Below, one piece after another: positions 16,206 through 25,361 of a stretch of 64,000 nt of DNA. Numbering within the stretch: the first letter of the stretch is position 1; every line of letters begins with the position of its first letter. The notes beneath the pieces are model-generated. The model was not told where the DNA came from. It was given only the letters and a program-made list of their open reading frames with translations, and searched no databases. The stretch is from Bordetella genomosp. 10 (GTDB taxonomy: Bacteria; Pseudomonadota; Gammaproteobacteria; Burkholderiales; Burkholderiaceae_B). The translations under genes and the position numbers were made by a program. The stretch covers positions 1,529,391 through 1,593,390 of the forward strand of contig NZ_NEVM01000002.1 in NCBI RefSeq assembly GCF_002261225.1. Reading direction: 5' to 3'.

Positions 16206-16335
16206 ATTTCGCAGCTAGAACGTGAATGAAGCCGGAGCGGGCCGAAGCGCGGCTTGCGCCGCCTAGCGCTCCAAGGACGGCTTTCGCCTTGGGTTCACCG
16301 GGCGCCGAAAACCCGGCGCGCGCGGGCAACCCGGG

Positions 16336-17409
16336 TCAAGCCTGGCAGGATAGCACCACGCGTTGCAGCGCAGCATGGGCGAACAGCTTGGCGTTCAGCG
16401 GGTGCCCGGCCAGGCCGCGCTGGCGGGTGAGCCAGCGCGCGGTCTCGGCCAGCTTCGCCGGGGCGGCGCGGGCGGCAGTGCGCGCCACCGGCTCGGCCAG
16501 GCTGGGGAAATAACGCGGCGCGGCGCCCGCTCCCGCCAACATGAGGTCGACATAGAGCCTTTGCAAGGCGTCTATCCACTGCGCCGCCGGCAGTTTTTCC
16601 AGTTGGTCGGCCAGCATGCCGACGTCGCTGCCCTTGCCGCTGGACAGGGGCAGCAGCAACTGCTCCAGCCAGGCGGGACAGGCGGCGTCGCCCGATTGCG
16701 CCAGGCGCAGGGCGCCCAAAGGCGCGCCGCCCGCCGCGGCCAGCCAGTCCTCCGCGTCCTCGAGGCCCTGCGTCCGCAGCCATTCCCGCGCCTCGGCGGG
16801 GGCAGGCGTCGGCAGCGGCAGGCGCCGGCAGCGCGACAGCAGCGTGGGCAGCAGGCGGTCCGGCGCATCGGCCACCAGCAGGAAGATGGTGTGCGGCGGC
16901 GGTTCCTCCAGCACCTTCAGCAAGGCGTTGGCGGACACCACGTTCATGGCCTGCGCCGGGTAGATCAGCGCCACGCGCCAGCCGCCGCGATGCGTCGCGG
17001 TGTTGAACCAGGACTCCAGCGCGCGCAACTGGTCGATGCGGATTTCCTTGGACGGCGCGCGCTTGGCGCTGCCGCCGGCGGCCGGTTCGCCGCCCTCCTC
17101 GCCCGCCTCGGCGGCGGCTTCGGCGCCCTCTTCCAGGGCTACCGCCTCCGGCCGCACACGGCGCAGGTCGGGATGATTGCCGGCCGCCACCCAGGTGCAG
17201 GCATGGCAGGCGCCGCAGGCCAGCCCCTCGCGCGGCGATTCGCACAGCAGGCTGGCGGCGGCGGCGGCGGCGAATTGCAGTTTGCCGATGCCGGCCAGGC
17301 CATGGATCAGCCACGCATGGGCAAAGCGTTCGCGCTGCCGCAGCCAGTCCCGGGCGATGTCCTCCTGCCAGGGCAGGAAGCGCGCGATGTTCGGTCGCGC
17401 CTGGCTCAT
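16336..17409 (-). CDS. holB: DNA polymerase III delta-prime subunit
   Basis: A 357-residue clamp-loader subunit. The N-terminus [15 protein letters not shown], a degenerate P-loop GLAGIGK (38-43), and four zinc-binding cysteines at 56, 65, 68 and 71 match the family; [16 protein letters not shown] is its sensor region. The ATG at 17409 overlaps the tmk stop in an ATGA arrangement. A Glu/Ala/Gly-rich insertion at about residues 92-120, where most homologues have a short loop, is unusual. It acts in the replisome with HolA and DnaX to load the sliding clamp. Confidence 0.93.
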   Translation of the reverse strand: MSQARPNIARFLPWQEDIARDWLRQRERFAHAWLIHGLAGIGKLQFAAAAAASLLCESPREGLACGACHACTWVAAGNHPDLRRVRPEAVALEEGAEAAAEAGEEGGEPAAGGSAKRAPSKEIRIDQLRALESWFNTATHRGGWRVALIYPAQAMNVVSANALLKVLEEPPPHTIFLLVADAPDRLLPTLLSRCRRLPLPTPAPAEAREWLRTQGLEDAEDWLAAAGGAPLGALRLAQSGDAACPAWLEQLLLPLSSGKGSDVGMLADQLEKLPAAQWIDALQRLYVDLMLAGAGAAPRYFPSLAEPVARTAARAAPAKLAETARWLTRQRGLAGHPLNAKLFAHAALQRVVLSCQA

Positions 17410-18032
17410 GCGTAGGCGTCCAGCAGCGCGCGCACTTCGCCGCGCAGTTCTTCGCGCACCACGTCCTTGGGACGGCTGCTGTCGATCACCCGGATGCGGT
17501 CCGGGTACTGGCGCGCCCGGGCGTGATAGGCGTCGCGCGTGCGCTGGAAGAATTCCGCCCCTTCGCGCTCGAAGCGGTCCGGCGTGCGGGCGTCGGCCAG
17601 GCGGGCGCGCGCCACTTCCAGGGGCACGTCGAACAGCCAGGTGCGGTCCGGCTGCAGGGCCGGCCGCATCCACGATTCGAGCACGGCCACGCGCTCGGCG
17701 CCCAGCTCGCGGCCGCCGCCCTGGTAGGCGTAGGTGGCGTCGGTGAAACGGTCGCACACCACCCACTCCCCGCGCGCCAGGGCCGGTTCGATGACCTGCC
17801 GCAGGTGTTCGCAACGGCCCGCGAACATGAGCAGGAGCTCGGCGTCCAGCCCCATGGATTCGTGCAGCACCAGCTCGCGCAGCTTCTCGCCCAGCTCGGT
17901 CCCGCCCGGCTCGCGCGTCATGCGCACCGTCAGGCCGGCGTGCCGCAGTTCCTCGGCCACCCACTTCACGTGCGTGCTCTTGCCGGCGCCGTCCACGCCT
18001 TCCAGCGTCAGGAATCGTCCCCGTGTGGTCAT
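17406..18032 (-). CDS. tmk: Thymidylate kinase
   Basis: A 208-residue dTMP kinase. P-loop [10 protein letters not shown] at about 11-20, the DR(F/Y) motif [18 protein letters not shown], and the [19 protein letters not shown] are intact. It makes dTDP for DNA synthesis. Its ATG overlaps the mltG stop by 4 nt and its stop overlaps the holB start by 4 nt, so mltG-tmk-holB is one coupled operon. Confidence 0.96.
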   Translation of the reverse strand: MTTRGRFLTLEGVDGAGKSTHVKWVAEELRHAGLTVRMTREPGGTELGEKLRELVLHESMGLDAELLLMFAGRCEHLRQVIEPALARGEWVVCDRFTDATYAYQGGGRELGAERVAVLESWMRPALQPDRTWLFDVPLEVARARLADARTPDRFEREGAEFFQRTRDAYHARARQYPDRIRVIDSSRPKDVVREELRGEVRALLDAYA

Positions 18033-19048
18033 TGCTGTCGGTCCCGTCCCAGGATGTAGCGCGACACGTTACGGTTGTGATCCGTCAGCGTGGTGGAAAA
18101 CTCGCTGGTGCCGTTGCCGCGCGAAACGAAATAAAGAAACTTGTGCTGCTCCGGCTGCACCGCCGCCAGCAAGGCGGCGCGGCCGGGACTGGCGATGGGC
18201 GTGGGCGGCAGGCCGGTACGGGTGTACGTATTCCACGGCGTATCGGCTTGCAGGTCGCGCTTGCGCAGCTTGCCCTCGTAATTGTCGCCCATGCCGTAGA
18301 TGACGGTGGGATCCGTTTGCAAGGGCATGTTTTCCTTGAGGCGGTTGGCGAACACGCCCGCGACGCGGGCGCGGTCCGGGCCGTGGCCCGTTTCCTTCTC
18401 GATGATGGACGCCAGGACCAGCGCCTCATAGGGTGTGCCGACCGGAGTGTTGGGGCTGCGCTTGTCCCACATCTGGGCGAGTATGCGCTGCCCTTCCTGG
18501 TAGCCGCGGCGCAGGATATCGAAATCGGTGCTGCCCGGCGTGAACAGATAGGTATCGGGAAAGACCAGCCCTTCCATGCTGGCGGCGCTGGATCCGAGGC
18601 GGCGCAGGATCTCGGCGTCGTCGACGCCGTCCAGCGTCTGCTTGATATCCGGATTGTCGCGCAGGGCCTGGCGGATCTGCTTGTAGCTCCAGCCCTCCAC
18701 GAAGGTGACCTGGCGCTGGTTGACGTCGCCGCGCGCCAGGCGCTCCAGCAGCAGCCAGGGCGTGTCCCCGCGCACCGCTTCGTAGCCGCCGGCCTTGATC
18801 AGCTTGTCGCGCCCGCTGAGCCGCGCCATCCAGACGAAACCGTCCTCCCACAGCGAGATCCCGGCGGTATTGGCGGCATGCGCCACCGCCCGCGGGCTGA
18901 GGCCGGGGTCCACCACGAAATCCACCCGGTCGGAGGCCATCCGCAAGGGCTGGTTCATCCACAGCCAGGCGCCGCCACAGGCGGCGGCCAGGGCCACCAC
19001 CACAAGGAGCAGGAACAACAGGAAATAGTAAATCGGTCGCTTCTTCAT
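18029..19048 (-). CDS. mltG: Endolytic murein transglycosylase MltG (YceG family)
   Basis: A 339-residue protein from the ATG at 19048. It has one N-terminal signal-anchor helix (about 5-25), a LysM-like region, and the YceG domain with [11 protein letters not shown] and [10 protein letters not shown]. Glu217 in the IIEKET motif corresponds to the catalytic glutamate of E. coli MltG. The motif TDPTVIYG and [17 protein letters not shown] complete the active site. It cuts nascent glycan strands at the inner membrane and may terminate their growth. Upstream lies the 80 bp repeat region; downstream it is coupled to tmk. Confidence 0.95.
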   Translation of the reverse strand: MKKRPIYYFLLFLLLVVVALAAACGGAWLWMNQPLRMASDRVDFVVDPGLSPRAVAHAANTAGISLWEDGFVWMARLSGRDKLIKAGGYEAVRGDTPWLLLERLARGDVNQRQVTFVEGWSYKQIRQALRDNPDIKQTLDGVDDAEILRRLGSSAASMEGLVFPDTYLFTPGSTDFDILRRGYQEGQRILAQMWDKRSPNTPVGTPYEALVLASIIEKETGHGPDRARVAGVFANRLKENMPLQTDPTVIYGMGDNYEGKLRKRDLQADTPWNTYTRTGLPPTPIASPGRAALLAAVQPEQHKFLYFVSRGNGTSEFSTTLTDHNRNVSRYILGRDRQQ

Positions 19049-19422
19049 CAGACTCGGGAGTTTAATGGATTGCGTGGATTGCGCGCCCCTGCGACAGTAG
19101 ATGGGCCCACCCCCTACCGCGCTGCGCGCGGCCCCCTCAAGGGGGCGGCGTTGGCGGACCGGCAAAGCCGGCTCCGCGACGCCCTGGATGGGCATCGAGA
19201 CTTGCGCCCGGCCTTTTTTGCCGCCGGGCCGCCCCAAGGCAAAAACGCCCCCTTGGGGGGCAGCAAGCGGCGCAGCCGCGCGGCGTGGGGGCCTTTTTTG
19301 CCGCCGGGCCGTTCCCAAGGCAAAATGCCTCCTTTGGGGGCAGCGAGCGGCGCGGCCGCGCGGCGTGGGGCCCTTTTTGTTTCAGACCATTTGATGCCGC
19401 GCCCGAGCGCGGCCGCCGAACC
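19049..19422. other. Repeat-filled gap between mltG and ygfZ
   Basis: This 374 nt gap is the divergent promoter region of mltG and ygfZ. It holds a hairpin GCCCCCT/AGGGGGC at 19129-19144 and a duplicated 80 bp unit at 19210-19369, described separately. Outside these, a GC-rich stretch (19145-19209) has no feature I can name. No coding frame is supported. Confidence 0.6.
19210..19375. repeat. Tandem duplicate of an 80 bp intergenic hairpin element
   Basis: Two similar units at 19210-19289 and 19290-19369 each begin GGCCTTTTTTGCCGCCGGGC, contain a paired C-run/G-run (CCCCCTTGGGGG or CTCCTTTGGGGG) and end CGCGCGGCGTGGG. A third start, GCCCTTTTTG, follows at 19370. The GCC-G/C-rich-GGC plus T-run organisation resembles intrinsic terminators. 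Similar C/G-run hairpins are scattered between genes in many Burkholderiales. The unit length and duplication are seen; the family membership is from memory. Confidence 0.75.
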
Positions 19423-20505
19423 ATGCATGCTTTCTTCGAAGCCATTCCCGATTCCGCCCAAGGCCTCGCGCATTGCGCGCCCCTGCCCGATCTGCAGGTC
19501 GTCAGCGCCAGCGGCGCCGACGCCATCGCCTTCCTGCACGGCCAACTGACTCAGGACCTGACCGGGCTGGACAGCGCCCGCGCGGCCCTGGCCGGCTATT
19601 GCACCGCCAAGGGACGCCTGCTGGCGACCATGGTGATGTGGCGCGAAGCCGAACACGCGGGCGTGCACGCCGCGGCCCCGGGCGCGGCGGCGCAGGCAGC
19701 CGGCACGGCGGGGGCGACGGACGCGGCGGTCGTCCCGCCGCCCGCCGTTTTCCATGCCCTGGTGCGCGCGGACGTCGCGCCCGCGGTGGTCAAGCGCCTG
19801 GGCATGTTCGTGCTGCGCGCCAAGGCCAAGCTCGCGCTGTCGCCCTTGCGCGTCGCCGCCGTCTGGGGCGCGCGGGACATCGAGGCCCTGGGCCGCGCCG
19901 CCGGCGGCGAACTGCCGCGCACGGCCTGGCAGCGCGCCGATCTTCCCAGCGGCACCTGGATCGCGGCGCCCGGCGCCGGCGCCACGGCGGGCGCCCGCTG
20001 GTGGTGGATCGCCAGCGACGCCCAGCTCGACCGGCTGGAGTCGCCCGACAACGCGCTGCTGAACAGCCTGACGCTGGGCGACGCCGACCACTGGCGGGCC
20101 GACGATCTCGCCGCCGGCGTGCCCTGGATAGGCGCGCAAACCCAGGACATGTTCATTCCCCAGACCGTCAACCTGGACCTCGTCGGCGGCGTCAGCTTCA
20201 CCAAGGGCTGCTATCCCGGCCAGGAAGTCGTCGCGCGCAGCCATTACCGCGGCACCGTGAAGCGCCGCATGGCCTACGGCGTCGTCGCCGGCATAGCGGC
20301 GGCCGACGTGGCGCCCGGCACGGACGTCTACGACGCCGCCCAGCCCAACGAGCCCTGCGGCCGCGTCGTCGACGCCGCCGGCGCGCCGGATGCCGCCGTT
20401 CTGTTCGAGACCACGCTGTCCGCGCTGGAAGGCGGCGGCTTGCGCCTGGGAGCGATCGACGGGGCCGCGATCGACGTGCGGCCCTTGCCCTACGCGCTGG
20501 CCTGA
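19423..20505 (+). CDS. ygfZ: Folate-binding protein YgfZ (iron-sulfur protein repair)
   Basis: A 360-residue member of the GcvT-like YgfZ family, recognised by FTKGCYPGQEVVARSHYRG. The family-defining Cys in KGCY is residue 263. YgfZ uses tetrahydrofolate to help assemble or repair certain Fe-S enzymes such as MiaB. The ATG at 19423 was chosen because translation upstream would run through the hairpin repeats. An Ala-rich insertion (about residues 78-106) between two strands is longer than usual. It is divergent from mltG, a common arrangement in beta-proteobacteria. Confidence 0.93.
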   Translation: MHAFFEAIPDSAQGLAHCAPLPDLQVVSASGADAIAFLHGQLTQDLTGLDSARAALAGYCTAKGRLLATMVMWREAEHAGVHAAAPGAAAQAAGTAGATDAAVVPPPAVFHALVRADVAPAVVKRLGMFVLRAKAKLALSPLRVAAVWGARDIEALGRAAGGELPRTAWQRADLPSGTWIAAPGAGATAGARWWWIASDAQLDRLESPDNALLNSLTLGDADHWRADDLAAGVPWIGAQTQDMFIPQTVNLDLVGGVSFTKGCYPGQEVVARSHYRGTVKRRMAYGVVAGIAAADVAPGTDVYDAAQPNEPCGRVVDAAGAPDAAVLFETTLSALEGGGLRLGAIDGAAIDVRPLPYALA

Positions 20506-20542
20506 ACCGCCGATATCTTCAGGATCGCCGCGCGGACCAGCC

Positions 20543-21232
20543 TCAGCGCGCGGCGCCGAACAACGAGCCCACGCCCGCCGTGATGGCCATCGCCAGGGCG
20601 CCGAGCACCGTCACGCGCAAGGCGGCGATGCGCTTGGGCGCGCCGCCGGCCCATGCGGCGACCACGCCCAGCAGGGCCAGTCCGGCCACCGAACCCGCGA
20701 TCACGCCGCCCAGCAGCCAGGACGCCGGCAAGGCGAGCGCCAGCAGCAGCGGCACCAGGGCGCCGCCGGCGAAGCTACAGGCGGAGGCGAAAGCGGCCTG
20801 CACCGGCCGCGCCCTGCTGCTCACGGAAATGCCCAGTTCGTCGCGCGCATGCGCGTCCAGGGCGTCGTGCGCCGTCAGGGCGCGGGCAACCTGGCCGGCC
20901 AGTTCGCGCGTCAGGCCGCGCGCGATGTAGATCTCCGTCAACTCCTCCAGCTCCATCGCCGAATTGCCCTTGAGCGAGCGCTGTTCCAGCCGCAGGTCGG
21001 CGTGCTCGACGTCGGACTGCGACTTGACCGAGACATATTCGCCGGCCGCCATGGACAAGGCCCCGGCGATCAGGCCGGCCAAGCCCGCCGTCAGGATGGC
21101 ATGCTGGCCGCCGGACGCCGCGGCCACGCCGCCGATCAGGCTGGCCGTCGACACGATGCCGTCATTGGCGCCCAGCACGGCGGCGCGCAGCCAGTTGCTG
21201 CGGAAAATGCGATGGTGTTCCTTCGACGGCAT
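20543..21232 (-). CDS. VIT1/CCC1-family metal (Fe/Mn) transporter
   Basis: A 229-residue membrane protein from the ATG at 21232 (MPSKEHHRIFRSNWLRAAVLGANDG). The WLRAAVLGANDGIVSTASLIGGVAAA and GALSMAAGEYVSVKSQ segments are diagnostic of the VIT/CCC1 family, which moves Fe2+ or Mn2+ out of the cytoplasm. There are five predicted helices: two in the N-terminal half, a charged cytosolic segment (about 75-145), then three. A TTG at 21283 is in frame but would add a non-conserved, partly duplicated MPSK extension. The neighbours are unrelated. Confidence 0.88.
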   Translation of the reverse strand: MPSKEHHRIFRSNWLRAAVLGANDGIVSTASLIGGVAAASGGQHAILTAGLAGLIAGALSMAAGEYVSVKSQSDVEHADLRLEQRSLKGNSAMELEELTEIYIARGLTRELAGQVARALTAHDALDAHARDELGISVSSRARPVQAAFASACSFAGGALVPLLLALALPASWLLGGVIAGSVAGLALLGVVAAWAGGAPKRIAALRVTVLGALAMAITAGVGSLFGAAR

Positions 21233-21360
21233 GGCGATACGGCGGAAGTGGGTACGCCGCGATACTACCCGCTTCGAAGGCAAAGCGGCGGCGGATGGGC
21301 CCGGCCGGGTCGGACCGTCCGGTCCACCGCCCTGCCTTGCCCTGCCGCGCCCTGCCTTGC

Positions 21361-22248
21361 CTAGCCCTTCGCCTGGTAGAGCTTCACGATGCTGGAAAAA
21401 TCCAGCTTGCCGTGGCCGCCCGCGCTATGCAGCGCGTACAGGTTGCGCGCCAGTTCGCCCAGCGGCGTGGCCGAACGGGTCGACAGCGCCGCCTCCGCCG
21501 CCAGGCCCAGGTCCTTGAGCATGAGGTCGGTGCCGAAGCCGCCGGCATACGCCTTGGACGCGGGCGCCTGCGGCATGACGCCCGGCCAGGGGTTGTACAG
21601 TTCGGTCGCCCAATTGCGGCCCGAGCTCTTGGCGATGATATCGGACAGCACCGCGGGATCCAGGCCATTGGCCACGCCCAGCGACAAGGCCTCCGACGTC
21701 CCGGCCATGAGTATCCCCAACAGCATGTTGTTGCAGATCTTCGCCACCTGGCCGGCGCCCGCCGCGCCGGCATGGAAGATGTTCTTGCCCATTTTTTCCA
21801 GGATGGGCCTGCCGCGTTCGAGGGCGGCCGCGTCGCCGCCGACGATGAAGGTAAGCGTGCCGGCCGCCGCGCCGCCGGTGCCGCCCGACACCGGCGCGTC
21901 GATCATGGCGATGCCGCGCGCCTGCGCCGCCGCGGCCACCTTGCGCGCGCTTTCCGGCGCGATGGTGCTGCATTCGATGACCAGCGCGGCGGCGTCGACG
22001 GCTTGCAGCAAGCCGTCGTCCAGGTACAGCTTTTCCACGTGCCGGCTGGCCGGCAGCATGGAGATCACCACCTCGGCGCCCGCCACCGCCTCGCGCGCCG
22101 ACGCCGCGGCGCGCGCGCCCGCCGCGGTGGCCGCCTGGATGCTGGCCGGCACCAGGTCGTAGACCGTCAGCTCATGCCCGCCCTTGATCAGGTTCAAGGC
22201 CATCGGGCCGCCCATATTGCCCAGTCCGATAAAAGCGATCTTGCTCAT
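21361..22248 (-). CDS. mmsB: 3-hydroxyisobutyrate dehydrogenase
   Basis: A 295-residue beta-hydroxyacid dehydrogenase. NAD-binding GLGNMG at 8-13, the substrate motif DAPVSGGTGGA (118-127) and catalytic Lys170 in GQVAKICNN are in place. The length and the end of the operon it sits in fit 3-hydroxyisobutyrate dehydrogenase, which oxidises the valine catabolite 3-hydroxyisobutyrate to methylmalonate semialdehyde. The start at 22248 has AGGAGACG just before it. It is the third gene of a valine-degradation set, 173 nt after the hydrolase gene. Methylmalonate-semialdehyde dehydrogenase is not in the window. Confidence 0.92.
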   Translation of the reverse strand: MSKIAFIGLGNMGGPMALNLIKGGHELTVYDLVPASIQAATAAGARAAASAREAVAGAEVVISMLPASRHVEKLYLDDGLLQAVDAAALVIECSTIAPESARKVAAAAQARGIAMIDAPVSGGTGGAAAGTLTFIVGGDAAALERGRPILEKMGKNIFHAGAAGAGQVAKICNNMLLGILMAGTSEALSLGVANGLDPAVLSDIIAKSSGRNWATELYNPWPGVMPQAPASKAYAGGFGTDLMLKDLGLAAEAALSTRSATPLGELARNLYALHSAGGHGKLDFSSIVKLYQAKG

Positions 22249-22421
22249 GTTTCGTCTCCTCGATGTCGTGCTGCGATCGGGCATGTCCGCACGCGCGGCG
22301 GCACGCTTTTGTTGTCATCGTTCCTGCCGAGGAGAGCCGCCCGGGCCGCGCGGCGCGGGCGGCTTTCCTCCTGTCATCATCGGGCGGTCCCGGGCACCCT
22401 CCTCCCCGCCTGGCTGCCGCC

Positions 22422-23597
22422 TCAGGCGCCGAGATCGGCCAGCGGGTGCGGCAGGTGCGAGGGCCAGGGCTCCTGGAAGAACTTCTGCACCCACACCTCG
22501 CCGGCTTCCGCCAGCGTGGCCGGATTCCAGCGCGGACGCTTGTCCTTGTCGATCAGCAGGGCGCGTATTCCCTCGGCGAAGTCGCCATGCGCCGTGGCCG
22601 CCAGCGCCGCCACGTACTCCGCGCGGAACACGTCGGCCAGCGAGCGCTGGCGCAGGCGCTGCAACAGGGTGAAGGCCAGGCGCACGGTGCCCGGCGACCC
22701 CGCCAGCATGGTCCTGGCCGCCTTGGCCAGCCAGGGATCGGCATGGTCCGCCAGGGCCGCGATGTCGGCATGGATTTCATCCAGCCGCGTGCCCGAGCAG
22801 AGGTTGTTGATCATGAACGAATGCTGGCGCAGCGGGCCCGGCTCCAGCGTTTCGCTGGGCTCCATGGCGATCAGCGCGCGGCGCAGCAGGCCGTCGTTGA
22901 TGGAGCGCGGCGCGAACGAATCCTTGGCGTCCGTATCGGCGCCCCCGCGCGGGCCGGCCCAGGGCTGGTCCAGCAGCGATTCGACCAGCGCCGGCCAATC
23001 CGCGTGCCGCACGTGGAAGTCCGCCAGCCCGGCGAAAAAGGCGTCGGACGTATTCAACTGGGCGCCGGTGAGGGCCAGGAACAGGCCGGTGCTGCCGGGC
23101 ATGCGGTTGAGCAGCCAACTGCCGCCGACGTCCGGGAACAGGCCGATGGACACCTCCGGCATGCCCAGGCGCGAATGCTCGCTGACCACGCGATGGCTGG
23201 CCCCCATCATCAGGCCGATGCCGCCGCCCATCACGTAGCCGTGGCCCCAGCACAGGAGGGGCTTGGGGTAGGTGTGGATCTGGTAATCCAGGCGGTATTC
23301 GACTTCGAAGAACTCCCGCGCATAGACATTGGCCCAGGCGCCCTGGCCGGCCGTCTCGCGCATGCTGCGGTACAGCCCATGCAAATCGCCGCCGGCGCAG
23401 AAGGCCTTGTCGCCGGCGCCCTGCAACAGCACCAGGACCACCTCCGGGTCCTGCGCCCATTCGTTCAAACGGTGCGCCAGGCTGCGCGCCATGTCCAGCG
23501 ACAGGCCGTTCAGGGTCTGCGGCGCGTTCAGCGTCGCCACCCCTATCTTCATGCCGTTGCGGGTCGCGCGTTCCTCGTACAACACGGAATCGCTCAT
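22422..23597 (-). CDS. 3-hydroxyisobutyryl-CoA hydrolase (crotonase family)
   Basis: A 391-residue crotonase-fold protein, longer than enoyl-CoA hydratases (about 260) and the right size for the hydrolase. CAGGD (67-71) and GGGIGLMMGASHR form the oxyanion hole, and Glu148 and Asp156 in MPEVSIGLFPDVGGS are the catalytic pair of 3-hydroxyisobutyryl-CoA hydrolases. It frees 3-hydroxyisobutyrate from CoA in valine breakdown. Its start overlaps the stop of the acyl-CoA dehydrogenase gene by 4 nt, so the two are translationally coupled. Confidence 0.9.
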   Translation of the reverse strand: MSDSVLYEERATRNGMKIGVATLNAPQTLNGLSLDMARSLAHRLNEWAQDPEVVLVLLQGAGDKAFCAGGDLHGLYRSMRETAGQGAWANVYAREFFEVEYRLDYQIHTYPKPLLCWGHGYVMGGGIGLMMGASHRVVSEHSRLGMPEVSIGLFPDVGGSWLLNRMPGSTGLFLALTGAQLNTSDAFFAGLADFHVRHADWPALVESLLDQPWAGPRGGADTDAKDSFAPRSINDGLLRRALIAMEPSETLEPGPLRQHSFMINNLCSGTRLDEIHADIAALADHADPWLAKAARTMLAGSPGTVRLAFTLLQRLRQRSLADVFRAEYVAALAATAHGDFAEGIRALLIDKDKRPRWNPATLAEAGEVWVQKFFQEPWPSHLPHPLADLGA

Positions 23598-24754
23598 CGT
23601 AGTTCTGCTCCTTTTTCCAACAACTGGCGGGCCACGATCACGCGCATGATCTCGTTGGTCCCTTCCAGGATCTGGTGCACGCGAGTATCGCGCACCAGAC
23701 GCTCAAGCGGATAGTCCCGCAAATATCCGTAACCACCATGTATCTGCTGCGCGTCCAGGCAGATCTGGAAACCCATGTCGGTGGCGAAGCGCTTGGCCAT
23801 GGCGCAATAGGCGGCGGCGTCGGCCGCGCCCGCGTCCAGTTTGCAGGCGGCCAGGCGCACCATCTGGCGCGCCGCCACCAGGTGGGTGGCCATGTCGGCC
23901 AGCTTGAATTGCAGCGCCTGGAATTCCGCCAGGCGCGCGCCGAACTGCCGGCGTTCCAGCATGTATCGGCGCGCCGCGTCCAGCGCGCCCTGGGCCGCGC
24001 CCACCGAGCAGGTGGCGATGTTGATGCGCCCGCCGTCCAGGCCCTTCATGGCCAACTTGAAGCCCTGCCCCGGCTCGCCCAGCATGTGGTCGGCCGGCAC
24101 CTTCACGTTTTCGAAGACGATGGCGCGCGTGGACTGGCTGTTCCAGCCCATTTTTTCTTCCTTGCGGCCATAGGAGATCCCCGGCGAGTCGGCCGGCACG
24201 GCGAAGGCGCTGACGCCGCCCGCGCCGCCGCCGCCCGTGCGCGCCATGACGATCAGCAGATCGGTGTCGCCGCCGCCCGAAATAAAGGCCTTGGCGCCGT
24301 TCAGGACGTAGTGCGCCCCATCCGGCGTCCCGGCGGCGGCGGTGCGCAGCGACGCGGCGTCGGAACCCGAGCCGGGCTCGGTCAGGCAATAGGACGCCAG
24401 CCTGGCGCCGGAAGTCAGCGCCGATCCCCATTCCTCGCGCACGCGGGCGCCGCCCCAATTCCCCACCATCCAGGCGGCCATGTTGTGGATCGTCAGGAAG
24501 GCGGTGGTGGACGGGTCGACCGCCGCCATTTCCTCGAACACCAGGGTGGCGTCCAGGCGCGGCAGTTCCAGGCCGCCGATGGCGGCGCTGGCGTACAGCC
24601 CGCAAAACCCCAGTTCGCCCGCCTTGTGGAAGACTTCCTTGGGGAAAATCCCCTCGGCGTCCCAGCGCGCCGCATGCGGGGCCAGCTCGCCCTCGGCGAA
24701 TTCGCGCGCCGCCTGGGCATAGGCCCGCTGTTCCTCGGTCAGATCCAGATCCAC
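23594..24754 (-). CDS. Acyl-CoA dehydrogenase, probably isobutyryl-CoA dehydrogenase
   Basis: A 386-residue enzyme if started at the GTG at 24754, which has GGAGGAG 6 nt upstream; the ATG at 24814 would add 20 residues unlike the family. Acyl-CoA dehydrogenase domains are complete: YCLTEPGSGSDAASL, FISGGGDTDLL, the QFGARLAEFQALQFKLADM core and the catalytic Glu364 in ILEGTNEIMR. Catalytic Glu placement and the operon partners point to isobutyryl-CoA (valine pathway) as substrate, making methacrylyl-CoA with FAD. A dedicated enoyl-CoA hydratase for the next step is absent here and must be supplied elsewhere. A perfect palindrome lies about 130 nt upstream. Confidence 0.9.
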   Translation of the reverse strand: MDLDLTEEQRAYAQAAREFAEGELAPHAARWDAEGIFPKEVFHKAGELGFCGLYASAAIGGLELPRLDATLVFEEMAAVDPSTTAFLTIHNMAAWMVGNWGGARVREEWGSALTSGARLASYCLTEPGSGSDAASLRTAAAGTPDGAHYVLNGAKAFISGGGDTDLLIVMARTGGGGAGGVSAFAVPADSPGISYGRKEEKMGWNSQSTRAIVFENVKVPADHMLGEPGQGFKLAMKGLDGGRINIATCSVGAAQGALDAARRYMLERRQFGARLAEFQALQFKLADMATHLVAARQMVRLAACKLDAGAADAAAYCAMAKRFATDMGFQICLDAQQIHGGYGYLRDYPLERLVRDTRVHQILEGTNEIMRVIVARQLLEKGAELR

Positions 24755-24881
24755 GTTCGTCTCCTCCGGCGGCTTGTGGCCGCGCTGCATTTTTACGCAG
24801 GAATGGTCGGGCACATCGCGGCGCCGCCGCGTCGGCCGGCGCCGGAGCCTGCTGGCATATTACGCCAGCTTGGCTTTTACG

Positions 24882-24897
24882 TTGACGTTAACGTCAA
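24882..24897. promoter_or_regulatory. Perfect 16 bp palindrome, candidate MerR-type (LiuR-like) operator
   Basis: TTGACGTTAACGTCAA is a perfect palindrome in an AT-richer pocket upstream of the valine-degradation operon. Its ACGTTAACGT core resembles sites described for MerR-family LiuR regulators of branched-chain amino acid catabolism. Binding by such a regulator is inferred; no regulator gene is in the window. Confidence 0.55.
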
Positions 24898-24980
24898 GCT
24901 CCGCGCAAGTAAATCGGCCCGTGGACCGGCGCGGCGCGCCGGACTGCCGTCCGAAGGGGGGTCAGCGCCAGGAGTTCAGC

Positions 24981-25361
24981 TCAGCGCCGCGCCTTGGGCG
25001 TGCGCGCCGGGCGCGCCACCGGCATGGTGCGTCCGCGATGGGCGGCCCGGCGCCGGCGCGACTCCATGGGATCGAAGGTCAGCGGGCGATAGATCTCGAT
25101 GCGGTCGCCGTCGCGCAGAAGGTCCTGCGCCCGCACCGCGTGGCCGTAGATGCCGACGCCGTGCGCCCAGGGATCCTGTCCCGGAAACGCCTGGTCGTAG
25201 CCGCTCGCGGCCAATGCCTGGGCCACGCTGGCGCCGGCCGGCAGCGTCAGCCTGGCCTGCCAGACGCGCCCCGGCCAGGCCTGGCAAACCAATATCGAAA
25301 GCATCGGGGCAGCGGGTTGCCGCCCCCCGACGCCCGGCGCCGGTTCATTCGCCATGCTCAT
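24981..25361 (-). CDS. rnfH: RnfH/RatB family ubiquitin-fold protein (UPF0125)
   Basis: A 126-residue protein with a beta-grasp domain: SILVCQAWPGRVWQARLTLP, GASVAQALAASGY, VGIYGHAV and DGDRIEIYRPLTFDPMESRR, the last being the family hallmark. The C-terminal 25 residues are basic. The ATG at 25361 overlaps the ratA stop (ATGA); a second ATG is two codons later. In E. coli the equivalent pair ratA-ratB is also divergent from smpB. The molecular role is unresolved. Confidence 0.9.
   Translation of the reverse strand: MSMANEPAPGVGGRQPAAPMLSILVCQAWPGRVWQARLTLPAGASVAQALAASGYDQAFPGQDPWAHGVGIYGHAVRAQDLLRDGDRIEIYRPLTFDPMESRRRRAAHRGRTMPVARPARTPKARR

Noticed and set aside
19210..19375. The 80 bp duplicate as an insertion sequence remnant
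   Set aside because: No transposase fragment or terminal inverted repeats enclosing a gene; it fits a non-coding hairpin element better.
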